This document shows, one piece after another, positions 40,938 to 50,051 of a stretch of 64,000 nucleotides of DNA. Positions within the stretch are counted from its first letter, which is position 1. The number at the start of each line of letters is the position of its first letter. Below the pieces are notes generated by a model that saw nothing but the letters and a program-made list of their open reading frames with translations, had not been told where the DNA came from and did no database searches. Source of the stretch: Teredinibacter turnerae (GTDB lineage: Bacteria > Pseudomonadota > Gammaproteobacteria > Pseudomonadales > Cellvibrionaceae). The DNA is taken from positions 5,208,001 to 5,272,000 of the forward strand of contig NZ_CP149817.1 of the NCBI RefSeq assembly GCF_037935975.1, given 5' to 3'. Both the position numbers and the translations under genes were made by a program.

Positions 40938-42830
40938 ATGATTTTTCCTGACAAATTTGATGTGATCGTAATTGGCGGTGGCCATGCAGGCACTGAGGCC
41001 TGTCTGGCGGCCGCGCGCATGGGCTGTAAAACCCTGCTGTTGAGTCACAACATAGAAACATTGGGCCAGATGAGTTGTAACCCGGCTATTGGCGGTATCG
41101 GGAAAAGCCATTTGGTGAAGGAAATCGACGCGCTTGGCGGTGCAATGGCAACCGCCACCGACAAAGGCGGTATTCAGTTTCGCGTGTTGAACAACCGCAA
41201 AGGCCCGGCCGTGAGGGCAACCCGTGCCCAGGCAGACCGTGTGCTTTACAAGGCTGCGGTTCGGGAAATCCTCGAAAACCAACCAAATCTCACAATCTTC
41301 CAACAGGCTGCTGACGATTTAGTGGTCGAGGGCGAAACGGTGCGCGGCGTGGTAACGCAAATGGGCGTGACCTTCCTGGCGCCGACCGTAGTGCTCACAG
41401 CAGGTACATTTTTAGGTGGGCGTATTCATATCGGGCTGGAAAATCATTCCGGCGGACGTGCCGGAGATCCGCCCTCAATCGCGCTGGCGGATCGTTTACG
41501 TGAACTGCCATTGCGTGTCGACAGATTAAAAACCGGCACGCCACCGCGAATTGACGCCCGCTCAGTGAATTTTGACGGACTGGATGAGCAGTGGGGTGAC
41601 TCCCCTACGCCGGTGATGTCGTTTTTAGGTTCGCTGGAAGATCATCCGCGCCAGACCTGCTGTTGGGTGACACACACCAATGAGCGCACTCACGACATTA
41701 TTCGCAGTGGTTTTGACCGCTCGCCGATGTTTACTGGCGTGATTGAGGGAGTCGGCCCTCGTTACTGCCCGAGCATCGAAGACAAGGTCAATCGCTTCGC
41801 CGATAAAAACAGCCACCAGATTTTTATTGAGCCCGAAGGCCTGACTACGCACGAGCTCTATCCCAACGGCATTTCTACCAGCCTCCCCTTTGATATCCAG
41901 CTGGCACTGGTGCGTTCGATTAAGGGATTTGAAAACGCCCATATTGTGCGCCCCGGCTATGCCATCGAGTACGACTTCTTTAATCCACAGGATCTGCAGT
42001 ACAGCCTGGAAACTAAAGTGATTAGCGGTTTGTTTTTCGCCGGCCAGATCAACGGCACCACGGGTTACGAAGAAGCCGGTGCACAAGGTTTGCTGGCGGG
42101 TGCCAACGCGGCCCTAAAAGCACAGGGTAAAGAACCCTGGTGTCCGGAGCGGGATCAAGCCTACATGGGTGTGCTGGTGGACGATTTAATTACCATGGGC
42201 ACCCGCGAACCCTACCGGATGTTCACCAGTCGCGCGGAGTATCGCTTGCTGCTGCGTGAAGATAACGCCGATTTGCGCCTGACAGAAAAAGGCCGCGAGT
42301 TGGGCCTGGTAGACGATACCCGCTGGGCGGCATTCTGTGAAAAACGCGAGCAGATCGAACAGGAAACCCAGCGCATGCGCAGCACCTGGATTCAGGCGAA
42401 CAGCGCAGAAGCGTCGCAACTGGCCAACAAGCTTACCGCGCCATTGAACCGGGAATATTCACTGCTCGATTTGTTAAAGCGGCCGGAACTGACCTATGCG
42501 GATCTTGGTAATCTTAAAGGACAGGCTGTCGCCAATGCGCAGGTCGCAGAACAGGTGGAAATTACCGCGAAGTACGCTGGCTACATTGATCGCCAGCAAG
42601 ACGAGATTGCACGCCTGCGCCAGCACGAAAACACGCCGATTCCCGCCAGCTTCGATTACGACTCGGTGGAAGGCCTCTCTAACGAGTTAAAACAGAAACT
42701 CAACGAAGCGCGGCCAGACAATATTGCGCGCGCGTCACGCATTCCCGGCATTACGCCGGCGGCTATTTCGCTGCTGGTTATCTATTTGAAAAAGCGCGGC
42801 ATGTTGCGCAAGGTAGCTGCGGAAAATTAG
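40938..42830 (+). CDS. mnmG: tRNA-cmnm5U34 synthesis enzyme MnmG (GidA)
   Basis: A 630-residue FAD enzyme of usual length. The dinucleotide-binding motif [13 protein letters not shown] lies at the N-terminus, with [20 protein letters not shown] and the cysteine-bearing [13 protein letters not shown] later. The C-terminus ([21 protein letters not shown]) is the MnmE-binding helical region. The ATG at 40938 ([14 protein letters not shown]) gives the family's normal start. The frame is open to 40905, but that adds 11 unconserved residues. It acts with MnmE on tRNA. The next gene in most relatives, rsmG, is displaced 5.7 kb to the right. Confidence 0.97.
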   Translation: MIFPDKFDVIVIGGGHAGTEACLAAARMGCKTLLLSHNIETLGQMSCNPAIGGIGKSHLVKEIDALGGAMATATDKGGIQFRVLNNRKGPAVRATRAQADRVLYKAAVREILENQPNLTIFQQAADDLVVEGETVRGVVTQMGVTFLAPTVVLTAGTFLGGRIHIGLENHSGGRAGDPPSIALADRLRELPLRVDRLKTGTPPRIDARSVNFDGLDEQWGDSPTPVMSFLGSLEDHPRQTCCWVTHTNERTHDIIRSGFDRSPMFTGVIEGVGPRYCPSIEDKVNRFADKNSHQIFIEPEGLTTHELYPNGISTSLPFDIQLALVRSIKGFENAHIVRPGYAIEYDFFNPQDLQYSLETKVISGLFFAGQINGTTGYEEAGAQGLLAGANAALKAQGKEPWCPERDQAYMGVLVDDLITMGTREPYRMFTSRAEYRLLLREDNADLRLTEKGRELGLVDDTRWAAFCEKREQIEQETQRMRSTWIQANSAEASQLANKLTAPLNREYSLLDLLKRPELTYADLGNLKGQAVANAQVAEQVEITAKYAGYIDRQQDEIARLRQHENTPIPASFDYDSVEGLSNELKQKLNEARPDNIARASRIPGITPAAISLLVIYLKKRGMLRKVAAEN

Positions 42831-42837
42831 AGGTTCC

Positions 42838-43584
42838 CTAGAGCAGTTGCACCAGCTTGCTGTAACCCGCGCGGGAAATTGCCAGCTGCATACCGTTTTT
42901 TAGGTTCGCGAGACGGCTGTCTTTGGTTTCGGTTTCGATACCGGCGAGGTAGTCGAGGTTGATAATCGCTGAGCGGTGAATGCGGCAAAACTGGCGTGGG
43001 TCGAGGCGGGTCTCCAGTTTGCTGAGTCGCTCCTGCTTGATCAGTTTTTGTTGCGCGGTGTGAATAACTACATAATCGTCGGCCGCTTCGAGCGCGATAA
43101 TATCCCGTGTCATTACCACATGCACATCGCCTTTTTCACGTACCAGAATACGGTTAATCGGCGTGTTTTCCTGCTGATGGACCGTCAGCAAGTTTTCCAT
43201 TGTGTCAGCTTGCGGGGTGCTGGTTTGCAGCCGAGTGTGCAAGCGGTCGACGCACGCCTGCAACCTCGCTTTAGCAACAGGTTTTAGCAGGTAGTCGACC
43301 GCGTTATTCTCGAATGCCCGAATCGCGTAGTCGTCGTGCGCGGTTACAAACACCACCAGTGGGGCCGCTTCGCCCAACAGCTCGAGCACATCGAATCCGT
43401 CGAGCTTGGGCATTTGAATATCGAGAAATAAGACATCGGGCTGCAGTTTGTGTACAGCTTTGACCGCGGCAAGCCCGTTTTCGCAGCGGTCAACAACAGC
43501 GATTTGTGGATACTCCCCCAGCATGCGTTCCAGGGCCTGGCGCGCATGGGGTTCGTCATCCACGATAATCGCTGATAGCGTCAT
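42838..43584 (-). CDS. LytTR-family response regulator
   Basis: A 248-residue regulator. The receiver domain (1-~120) has the acidic pair DDE at 9-11, the phospho-acceptor Asp55 in FLDIQMPKLDG, and a conserved lysine in LLKPV. The LytTR DNA-binding domain (~145-248) has RILVREKGDV and RQFCRIHRSAIINL. Such regulators (AlgR, VirR, LytR class) pair with PF06580 kinases, as here. Its ATG overlaps the TGA of the upstream lipoprotein gene (ATGA). It is the last gene of the leftward stress-type locus and converges on mnmG with a 7-base gap. Confidence 0.92.
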   Translation of the reverse strand: MTLSAIIVDDEPHARQALERMLGEYPQIAVVDRCENGLAAVKAVHKLQPDVLFLDIQMPKLDGFDVLELLGEAAPLVVFVTAHDDYAIRAFENNAVDYLLKPVAKARLQACVDRLHTRLQTSTPQADTMENLLTVHQQENTPINRILVREKGDVHVVMTRDIIALEAADDYVVIHTAQQKLIKQERLSKLETRLDPRQFCRIHRSAIINLDYLAGIETETKDSRLANLKNGMQLAISRAGYSKLVQLL

Positions 43585-44336
43585 AACGGGTAGTAATCCA
43601 CGTTAAATTCCAGTTCCGCGTACTGCTCTATTTTTATATTGCCGCCATCGTAATGGCTGTCCAGGACGCCTTCAACTATGCGCGAAACCCGCAGCTTACC
43701 GGAGCAACTGCTGTCTTCGTGGGGAAGTTCATTGTCTAGCAGCTCGGCAAAATTAAAGCTGTTGTAACTACCGGTATCAGTAATCTCTTCCTCAAAATAA
43801 TAGCTGTTAGAGGTACTCATATAAGTACAGTTGAGCCCGGTTTGGACTGTGATCGAGCCGGAATAATTTTTTTCCCAGCTGACATGGATGTCTTCGTCTA
43901 TGCTGACGCTGTGCTTGGTGGTGGGTGAGTGGGAGACAAAGTTTACCTTCGGCGGCACGACCACGTAGCTTTCCGGCGCATCCGCGTCGTTGGGCCGCAT
44001 AAAAATAATGTCGATCGTTTCGCCAGGAATGTTATCCGTAAATGATGTGATGTAACTGTCGAAGAGTCCGAAAGCCTGCGGCTCCCGTTCGAGCTTCTGA
44101 ATATTGCCGTAGGCGGTAGCATAGAGCAGTTCGTCGCTGGTTAACTCAACATCAGAACCATTGGGGCCGCCTGCGGTAAGGCGCACGTCTACGTCGGTTT
44201 TATTGCCGACAGCATAGATTCGTATAGTTGCGTGAATACCTTCGGTTTTTAAGTCGCTCGAGTCGACTGTGCCGCCACCGCAGGCACTCAACAATACCGC
44301 TGGCAGTGCCGTCAAAAGTAAAAGTTTTGGCTTCAT
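43581..44336 (-). CDS. Lipoprotein encoded between kinase and regulator
   Basis: A 251-residue lipoprotein starting MKPKLLLLTALPAVLLSACGGG, with lipobox LLSAC. No family was recognised. The mature part is beta-rich and acidic, with TIRIYAVGNKTDVDVRLTAGG and repeated polar/hydrophobic alternation, which suggests an immunoglobulin-like fold. The start at 44336 is set by AAGGAA nine bases upstream. It lies 43 bases after the kinase gene and overlaps the regulator start by 4 bp. A lipoprotein in this position suggests an accessory sensor or a regulated surface product; this is inference. Confidence 0.75.
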   Translation of the reverse strand: MKPKLLLLTALPAVLLSACGGGTVDSSDLKTEGIHATIRIYAVGNKTDVDVRLTAGGPNGSDVELTSDELLYATAYGNIQKLEREPQAFGLFDSYITSFTDNIPGETIDIIFMRPNDADAPESYVVVPPKVNFVSHSPTTKHSVSIDEDIHVSWEKNYSGSITVQTGLNCTYMSTSNSYYFEEEITDTGSYNSFNFAELLDNELPHEDSSCSGKLRVSRIVEGVLDSHYDGGNIKIEQYAELEFNVDYYPL

Positions 44337-44379
44337 TATTAAATTCCTTGTGCACAATTGAATGGGTATTCCGTCAAGT

Positions 44380-45480
44380 CTAAGCCAATGACTCCGCTGA
44401 TTGTGTAACAAGGTGTATCGTAAATGGGAGTTCAACCTGCACAATAAAACGGCGATCTACTGTTTCTGTGTTTAGTTGGAAATTGACGCCAAAGTGGGCA
44501 TGTAGGCGCTTGCGCAATGTGCTGAGTCCTACTCTGGTGGAATCGGCCTTAGTACCACTGGGGTCGAGGGAATTTTCAATGCGAACTGTGAGCATCCCGT
44601 TCGCAACATTGGCATCGACGGTGATAAATCCCGAATCCGTACTCGAGTTAATACCGTGTTTTATGCTGTTTTCGATGAGCGGAAACAATAACAAAGGAAA
44701 AACCTGCGCGGCGTTGGCTTGCTCACTAACCCGGATGCTGAGTTTGATTTTCTCGGGAAAACGCTCGCTCTCCACTGCAAGGTAATTTTGAATATGGTTA
44801 ATTTCATCAGCCAGGGAGACTTGTGGCCGGCTTGAATAATTGACGCTATAGCGTAAAAATTCTGCCATCTGCACGCATAAACCGTGGATTTTTTCCGGCT
44901 CCACCAGACTTAAATTTGCCAGCGTGTTCAAGCTGTTATACATAAAATGTGGGTGCACGCTGGCTTTAACGCTGGTGAAATCGATGCTTTTAATCAACAA
45001 TTGTTGTTGCAATTCCTGAGCATATTTTTGCTCACTGGCAACTGCATGCAGATAGGTGTAGTGAATTAAAATCCAGGTGCAATATAAGATAGCGCCCAGT
45101 AGCCAATGCGCGTTAAACGTACGTTGAAAAAAAACGTTTCCTTCCAGTAAGCCTAGATTATCCATTTGGCTCGCCCAGCCAAAACCCAAAAGCAGCCAGA
45201 GAGACACACTGACTGCAAGTGCAATTAACTGGCTGCCGATAACGACGGGCAAGGGATAAACGTTAAATTGCAGTAGTTGGCATAGGTAGTAATTCGAAAA
45301 ACAAATAAATAAAAAAAACAAATACCAGGGCAAAACCAGCACAAAGCTGTGAGCGTACAACTGTCCGATGTTGGCATTGGTTGCCAGTAGCACCATTAAC
45401 ATGGCCACACAGCAGCAAATAAACAACCAGAAAAAAAACACCACAATAAAGTTGCGCGGTGCGCTTAGCAAAGGGTGCAT
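44380..45480 (-). CDS. LytS-type membrane histidine kinase (PF06580)
   Basis: A 366-residue sensor kinase. Four hydrophobic segments lie in the first ~145 residues, then a short helix and the His_kinase motif SVHPHFMYNSLNTLANL near residue 170-186, with the phospho-accepting histidine in HPHF. The ATPase part has LIENSIKHGI and a GLSTLRKRLHAHFG region (about 260-345). No PAS or other sensor domain is seen, so sensing is probably through the membrane helices or a partner protein. It is encoded 32 bases after the LiaF-like gene and followed by the lipoprotein and LytTR regulator. Confidence 0.9.
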   Translation of the reverse strand: MHPLLSAPRNFIVVFFFWLFICCCVAMLMVLLATNANIGQLYAHSFVLVLPWYLFFLFICFSNYYLCQLLQFNVYPLPVVIGSQLIALAVSVSLWLLLGFGWASQMDNLGLLEGNVFFQRTFNAHWLLGAILYCTWILIHYTYLHAVASEQKYAQELQQQLLIKSIDFTSVKASVHPHFMYNSLNTLANLSLVEPEKIHGLCVQMAEFLRYSVNYSSRPQVSLADEINHIQNYLAVESERFPEKIKLSIRVSEQANAAQVFPLLLFPLIENSIKHGINSSTDSGFITVDANVANGMLTVRIENSLDPSGTKADSTRVGLSTLRKRLHAHFGVNFQLNTETVDRRFIVQVELPFTIHLVTQSAESLA

Positions 45481-45512
45481 AGCTCAGACCTTGGTTGTGA
45501 GTTGGTCGCGGA

Positions 45513-46262
45513 TCAATTGCGAATATTGATACCACCCATACACGCGATACCGGAGACAACCAGGGTTTTTTTCGGTACGCCAATTTTATCTGCCAGACAA
45601 ACAGATTTATCAGACACGCCACCTAACAACGGCAATACCTTTAACGAAACCTGCCAGTGAGGAGGAATCTTTATATCAGCCCCTCCCATCAGCGCGACTA
45701 TATCGAGCTGCATTGTCGAGCCAATAAAATCCGCTTCGCGCAAGTCCAGATCGGCACCGCCCATCAAACAGAAAATGTTGCCGCCGTTTAATTCCTGGGA
45801 GCTTTTTGTGTAATTGCCGCCGCCGAGGATGGCATAAATATCCAGGCGTTCATTATCCGGTGATGGCAGACCCTCAGGGTCTTCGTCTTGTTTGTTAAAA
45901 TTAAACAGCGATTTCTTAAAGTTTGCGCGCTGGGGGTTCAGCAGGTAGAGCCCCACACCGAATATAATCAGTGGTGCGAGAACACTGTGGAAGCTGAGAT
46001 TGAACAAGCCGCGCTGGACGAGAAAAAACAGTGTGCCGACTGCGATCAGTGCGTAGGGGCCAAAGCCTGCGTGCATAGTCGGGTGGCGCTTTGCGCGGTA
46101 CAGTAACAGTGCTCCTATTACAATTAATACCAACGGCCACTGCGAGAGAATATAACCGAGCAGTCGAATGCCAATATTATTAAGAAATACCAGCAGTGCG
46201 ATTGAGATGAGAACCAGGCCAATAACTACGCGAGGTTGCGTATGACCACGCCATTTGTGCAT
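45513..46262 (-). CDS. LiaF-like membrane protein (DUF5668/toastrack)
   Basis: A 249-residue protein. An N-terminal group of four short hydrophobic segments (about 12-105) resembles DUF5668/LiaI-LiaF membrane regions. The soluble C-terminal half (about 145-249) has repeated GG motifs, IFCLMGGADLDLREADF, IVALMGGADIKIP and LPLLGGVSDK. This is the pattern of the LiaF 'cell-wall-active antibiotics response' domain. In Firmicutes LiaF keeps the LiaS kinase silent until envelope stress. The start at 46262 has AGGGAG eight bases upstream. It lies directly before the histidine kinase gene, which supports a similar sensory partnership. Confidence 0.82.
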   Translation of the reverse strand: MHKWRGHTQPRVVIGLVLISIALLVFLNNIGIRLLGYILSQWPLVLIVIGALLLYRAKRHPTMHAGFGPYALIAVGTLFFLVQRGLFNLSFHSVLAPLIIFGVGLYLLNPQRANFKKSLFNFNKQDEDPEGLPSPDNERLDIYAILGGGNYTKSSQELNGGNIFCLMGGADLDLREADFIGSTMQLDIVALMGGADIKIPPHWQVSLKVLPLLGGVSDKSVCLADKIGVPKKTLVVSGIACMGGINIRN

Positions 46263-46275
46263 GTGAGAGCTCCCT

Positions 46276-46428
46276 TTAGGCGATAGAACACAGGCTGCTG
46301 GGCAACCAGGTGACCAGTGTGGTTGCCCAGAGTTTAAAGCCAATAGTGTCGATAAGTAAGAATGTAAAAAATAAAACAATCCCGGCAAGCGCAATGGTTC
46401 GCGCAGAAACTCGATCCAATAGTTCCAT
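46276..46428 (-). CDS. 50-residue single-helix membrane protein
   Basis: A small protein (MELLDRVSARTIALAGIVLF at the start) with one or two hydrophobic stretches and a short polar end. The ATG at 46428 has AGGAAA eight bases upstream. The gene lies 13 bases before the LiaF-like gene and 14 bases after the DUF4389 gene, so all are probably one transcript. No family was recognised. Its size and position recall LiaI-type partners of LiaF, but the resemblance is only of layout. Confidence 0.6.
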   Translation of the reverse strand: MELLDRVSARTIALAGIVLFFTFLLIDTIGFKLWATTLVTWLPSSLCSIA

Positions 46429-46442
46429 GCGAATATTTCCTG

Positions 46443-46775
46443 CTAGTCCCGGTTGTCCGCCGGCCACTGCTGTACAGGTGACGCATCTGGCCAGGGAGCG
46501 AATGGGAAGGGTTTTTCGTCGCTGTTGTAGCTGACAAAAAGCAGCGCACGATGAATAAACTGGCTGAGAGAACGGGCAAAATGGCGCAGCTGGCTGTTGT
46601 CCTCTCCTGTGGTAACAACAAAAATAAACTGTAGCAGGCAGATTACCCACATTACGCCCGCAGCAAGATTAAGCAACGCGGCAAAAAGTAACATGTACAG
46701 CAAGCGCAACCAGGCCTGTTGATTGCGCAAATGGTTGTGAATATCGTCTTGGTCCAATGAATTCTGTGTTTGCAT
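46443..46775 (-). CDS. DUF4389 membrane protein
   Basis: A 110-residue protein starting MQTQNSLDQDD. Two membrane helices (about 25-65) are followed by VVTTGEDNSQLRHFARSLSQ and the C-terminal KPFPFAPWP. This is the signature of PF14333 (DUF4389), whose function is unknown. The start at 46775 has AAGGAG six bases upstream; an ATG at 46781 directly abuts that site and is excluded. It is probably the first gene of the leftward envelope-stress type locus. Confidence 0.78.
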   Translation of the reverse strand: MQTQNSLDQDDIHNHLRNQQAWLRLLYMLLFAALLNLAAGVMWVICLLQFIFVVTTGEDNSQLRHFARSLSQFIHRALLFVSYNSDEKPFPFAPWPDASPVQQWPADNRD

Positions 46776-46892
46776 CGTCATCTCCTTGAAACAGAGATGG
46801 CAGAATACTCCGACCAGGTCAGAAAATACGGCGCAACTCGGTGAGTGGCGCCGCTGCATCGGCGAATGACGAAAATGCGGTGATGGTGAATG

Positions 46893-48374
46893 TTAATCCG
46901 TGAGGGAATCGACCTTTAGGCGCGCCTTAAAGGCATCCACCACCGTTTCCAACACCTGCACGCGCGCGCGGTCTTTAAAGTCCGTGCTCACCACCGTCCA
47001 GGGTGCATGTGGGGTGCTGGTGCGTTCAATCATATCTTCCACTGCCGTTACATAGTCGTCCCAGCGTTCGCGGTTGCGATAGTCCTCCTCGGTAATTTTG
47101 AATTGCTTATAGGGTGTTTGCTCGCGATCCTGAAAGCGCTGCAATTGCTCCTGATTGCTGATGTTGAGCCAAAATTTGAGTACCACACTGTTGTGAATGG
47201 TGAGTTGCTCTTCGAAGTCGTTAATTTCCTTGTACGCGCGCAGCCATTCGGTTTCGCTGGCGAAGCCTTCGACACGTTCGACGAGAACACGACCATACCA
47301 GCTGCGATCAAATATGGTCATTTGACCGTTTTGCGGTATATCGCGCCAAAAACGCCACAGATAGTGATGGGCGTATTCTTCTTCGGTGGGTTTTGCGATG
47401 GGCTTAATCCGATAAAAACCCGCGTCCAAGGGGGCGACCAGGCGCCGTATTGCGCCGCCTTTACCGGCGGCATCCCATCCTTCGAAAGCCATCACTACAG
47501 GAATATTGCGCTCTCGCAACTTGAAGGTAAGTTTGCGCAACTTGGTTTGGAGTTTTTTCAGGCGGGCTTTGGCGTCGCTTTTGTCTGGCTTATTGTCAGT
47601 GGGCTCTGCAGCCATATTAATGGCGGGACGCGGTGCGACCGGCAAGGGTTCGATGCTCTCGGATGTTTGCGGTGTATCCTGTGCCAGCCACTGCTGCAGT
47701 TGGGCTTTTATGATTTCTGCCACCTGTAAGTTGCGGTGACGATCATCAGCGCCGTTAACGACGTGCCAGTGGTTGCGGTGTGTGCTGGTGGCGTTGAGGG
47801 TGTTTTGGATTGCCTCAATCGCATGCGGGTAGTTTTTTAGCGCCAACTCATCTTTCACGTCAAAATAGGGCGTGTCGCGCACTTCGGCCAGGCGCTCGCG
47901 AAGCACGTCCTCACCGATATGCAGCCAGCACTTGATCATCAAGGCGCCGTCGTCAGTGTGCTTTTGTTCGAAGTTGCGTATGTAACTTTCCCGGCGGCGG
48001 AGTTTTTCTGCGTCGATTTCACCGTTGAGGTACTGCACGATGGACGTGCTGGTCCAGTCGCGCAGGTAAATTGCGATTTGGCCTGCGCCGGGCAGGTCCC
48101 GCCAAAACCGCCAGAAAAACGGTTTGCGGTCGTCTTCGTACTGGCTTGGCCCGTAGGCGTTTACACTGAGAAAACGCGGGTCCATCCAGGCCGACAGGGT
48201 GTTGATGGTTTCGTGGCGACCGGAGCGATCATCGCCTGCGATAACGATAATCACGGGTTTGTTGCGATGGCGCACCTGCTGTTGTAGCTGCAGCAGTTCT
48301 GCGCGCAAATCGCGCACGCGGGCTTTGTATTCCTCTTTGGGAATTTTCGGAGCGGGTTGGCTGAGTGAGATCAT
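46893..48374 (-). CDS. pap: Polyphosphate:AMP phosphotransferase (two-domain PPK2)
   Basis: A 493-residue protein made of two PPK2 domains (about 15-230 and 260-490), the layout and length of class II PPK2 (PAP). The second domain has an intact Walker A (FEGWDAAGKGGAIRRL near residue 295) and FDRSWYGRVLVER. In the first the loop is altered (AGDDRSGRHET), as is normal for the N-terminal half. The enzyme makes ADP from AMP with polyphosphate as donor, helping energy recycling under stress. It is a single leftward gene, divergent from rsmG. Confidence 0.92.
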   Translation of the reverse strand: MISLSQPAPKIPKEEYKARVRDLRAELLQLQQQVRHRNKPVIIVIAGDDRSGRHETINTLSAWMDPRFLSVNAYGPSQYEDDRKPFFWRFWRDLPGAGQIAIYLRDWTSTSIVQYLNGEIDAEKLRRRESYIRNFEQKHTDDGALMIKCWLHIGEDVLRERLAEVRDTPYFDVKDELALKNYPHAIEAIQNTLNATSTHRNHWHVVNGADDRHRNLQVAEIIKAQLQQWLAQDTPQTSESIEPLPVAPRPAINMAAEPTDNKPDKSDAKARLKKLQTKLRKLTFKLRERNIPVVMAFEGWDAAGKGGAIRRLVAPLDAGFYRIKPIAKPTEEEYAHHYLWRFWRDIPQNGQMTIFDRSWYGRVLVERVEGFASETEWLRAYKEINDFEEQLTIHNSVVLKFWLNISNQEQLQRFQDREQTPYKQFKITEEDYRNRERWDDYVTAVEDMIERTSTPHAPWTVVSTDFKDRARVQVLETVVDAFKARLKVDSLTD

Positions 48375-48551
48375 AGTATCTGCCGGGATTTTTTCTGGGG
48401 GTCAATGGTTACCGCTAAATATAGCGAATCCGGCCTTTCGCCTTTTGGCGTTCATCAAACCAGATTGCCTGTTAACGCTCGAATGTACGCATTTATGCAC
48501 CTGCTGTGCCTTTCCCGTTATAATTAGGGCTTTTCTACCGTCTGCCCGCCC

Positions 48552-49187
48552 GTGCCCGAATATCTACAGCAACTGCAAGCCGCCCTGACCCACGTCCCCG
48601 TGGCATTATCTGACGACCAACGCGGTCGCCTGGGCGCATACCTCGAGCTTTTTATTAAGTGGAACAAAACGTATAACCTGTCGGCTATTCGGGACCCACA
48701 GGAAATGGTCGGCAAGCATCTACTCGACAGCTTGAGCGTTGCGGAACACCTTACCGGCGAGCGTTTTATCGACGTGGGCACCGGTGGTGGTCTCCCCGGC
48801 ATTCCATTGGCGATTACTTTTCCGGAACGGCATTTCACGCTATTGGATTCTGCTGGCAAAAAAACCCGGTTCTTGTTCCAGGTAAAGCAGGCGCTCGGGT
48901 TGCACAACGTGCAGGTGGAAAACCGTCGCGTGGAAAGCTTTCTGCCGGATGAGCTCTACGACGGCGTGATCAGTCGGGCTTTTGCGTCATTGCAGGATAT
49001 GACCGACTATTGCCACCATTTACTCAAACCTGGCGGCCATTTTTGGGCCATGAAAGGGGTTTTTCCCGAACATGAGTTGAGTGAACTGAAAAAACACTAT
49101 ATCTTCGAGCACAATTTCCCCCTCCAGGTACCCGGTGTAACAGGCGAGCGTTGCCTGATCGTATTGGGAATGGAAAACGCTCAATAA
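48552..49187 (+). CDS. rsmG: 16S rRNA m7G527 methyltransferase RsmG (GidB)
   Basis: A 211-residue SAM-dependent methyltransferase. It has WNKTYNLSAIRDPQEMVGKH and the SAM-binding FIDVGTGGGLPGIPLA, family hallmarks. It methylates G527 of 16S rRNA. The start is GTG at 48552, with no clear ribosome site; the frame fits the family. It is the first gene of a rightward unit with parA and parB. In most relatives rsmG directly follows mnmG; here 5.7 kb of leftward genes intervene. Confidence 0.96.
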   Translation: MPEYLQQLQAALTHVPVALSDDQRGRLGAYLELFIKWNKTYNLSAIRDPQEMVGKHLLDSLSVAEHLTGERFIDVGTGGGLPGIPLAITFPERHFTLLDSAGKKTRFLFQVKQALGLHNVQVENRRVESFLPDELYDGVISRAFASLQDMTDYCHHLLKPGGHFWAMKGVFPEHELSELKKHYIFEHNFPLQVPGVTGERCLIVLGMENAQ

Positions 49188-49211
49188 TATCAATGTCTTG
49201 TAGGACTTATC

Positions 49212-50006
49212 GTGGGCAAAATCTACGCAATTGCTAACCAAAAAGGCGGTGTGGGCAAAACCACCACCTGCGTGAATCTCGCGGCCTCTCTGGCGGCGAC
49301 GCGCAAGCGTGTGCTGCTGGTCGATCTGGACCCGCAAGGCAATGCGACCATGGGTAGCGGCGTAGATAAAAACGCGCAGGAATTTACTGTTTACGATGTA
49401 CTGATGGGGTTAACCCGCATCGAAAATACCGTTCAGCGCTCACCTGAGGGCAACTACGATGTACTGCCCTCAAATGGCGATCTCACCGCGGCAGAAGTGG
49501 AAATGCTGTCGCTGGAGAAAAAAGAATACCGCCTCCACAATGCGCTGGCTGAACTGAGCGCGCCCTACGACTATGTTCTTATCGACTGCCCGCCGTCGTT
49601 GAATATGCTCACGATTAACGCGTTGACCGCTTGTCACGGCGTTATCATTCCAATGCAGTGCGAATACTATGCTCTTGAGGGGTTGTCTGCGCTCGTGGAC
49701 ACCATTACCACAATTCAGTCCGTGCTCAACCCGACGCTCAAAATCGAAGGCATATTGCGCACCATGTACGATCCGCGCAACAGTCTGACTGGCGACGTGT
49801 CCCAGCAGCTGCACAGCCATTTTGGCGATCGTTTATACCGCACCTGCGTGCCCCGCAATGTACGCCTTGCCGAAGCGCCGAGCTTCGGATTGCCAGTGAT
49901 TGCTTACGACAAGCAGTCCAAAGGTGCGCTCTCCTATATCGCGCTCGCTGGCGAAATTATTCGTCGCAACGACCCAAAAGCACCAGAAGTGCCGGCTGCT
50001 GTCTAG
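49212..50006 (+). CDS. parA: Chromosome-partitioning ATPase ParA (Soj)
   Basis: A 264-residue deviant-Walker ATPase. The N-terminus IYAIANQKGGVGKTTTCVNL has the family's KGGVGKTT loop, and YVLIDCPPSL is the Walker B region. It lacks the N-terminal DNA-binding extension of plasmid ParA, so it is the chromosomal Soj type. ATP-bound dimers bind DNA and move ParB-parS complexes. The start is GTG at 49212. It lies between rsmG and parB. Confidence 0.96.
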   Translation: MGKIYAIANQKGGVGKTTTCVNLAASLAATRKRVLLVDLDPQGNATMGSGVDKNAQEFTVYDVLMGLTRIENTVQRSPEGNYDVLPSNGDLTAAEVEMLSLEKKEYRLHNALAELSAPYDYVLIDCPPSLNMLTINALTACHGVIIPMQCEYYALEGLSALVDTITTIQSVLNPTLKIEGILRTMYDPRNSLTGDVSQQLHSHFGDRLYRTCVPRNVRLAEAPSFGLPVIAYDKQSKGALSYIALAGEIIRRNDPKAPEVPAAV

Positions 50007-50051
50007 ACTAGTGAGCACAATCGAAAGAATTTAGAGGTTTGAATAACACAC

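Noticed and set aside
47007-47729. Plus-strand open frame of 240 codons
   Set aside because: It is antisense to the polyphosphate:AMP phosphotransferase gene and shows no recognisable features.
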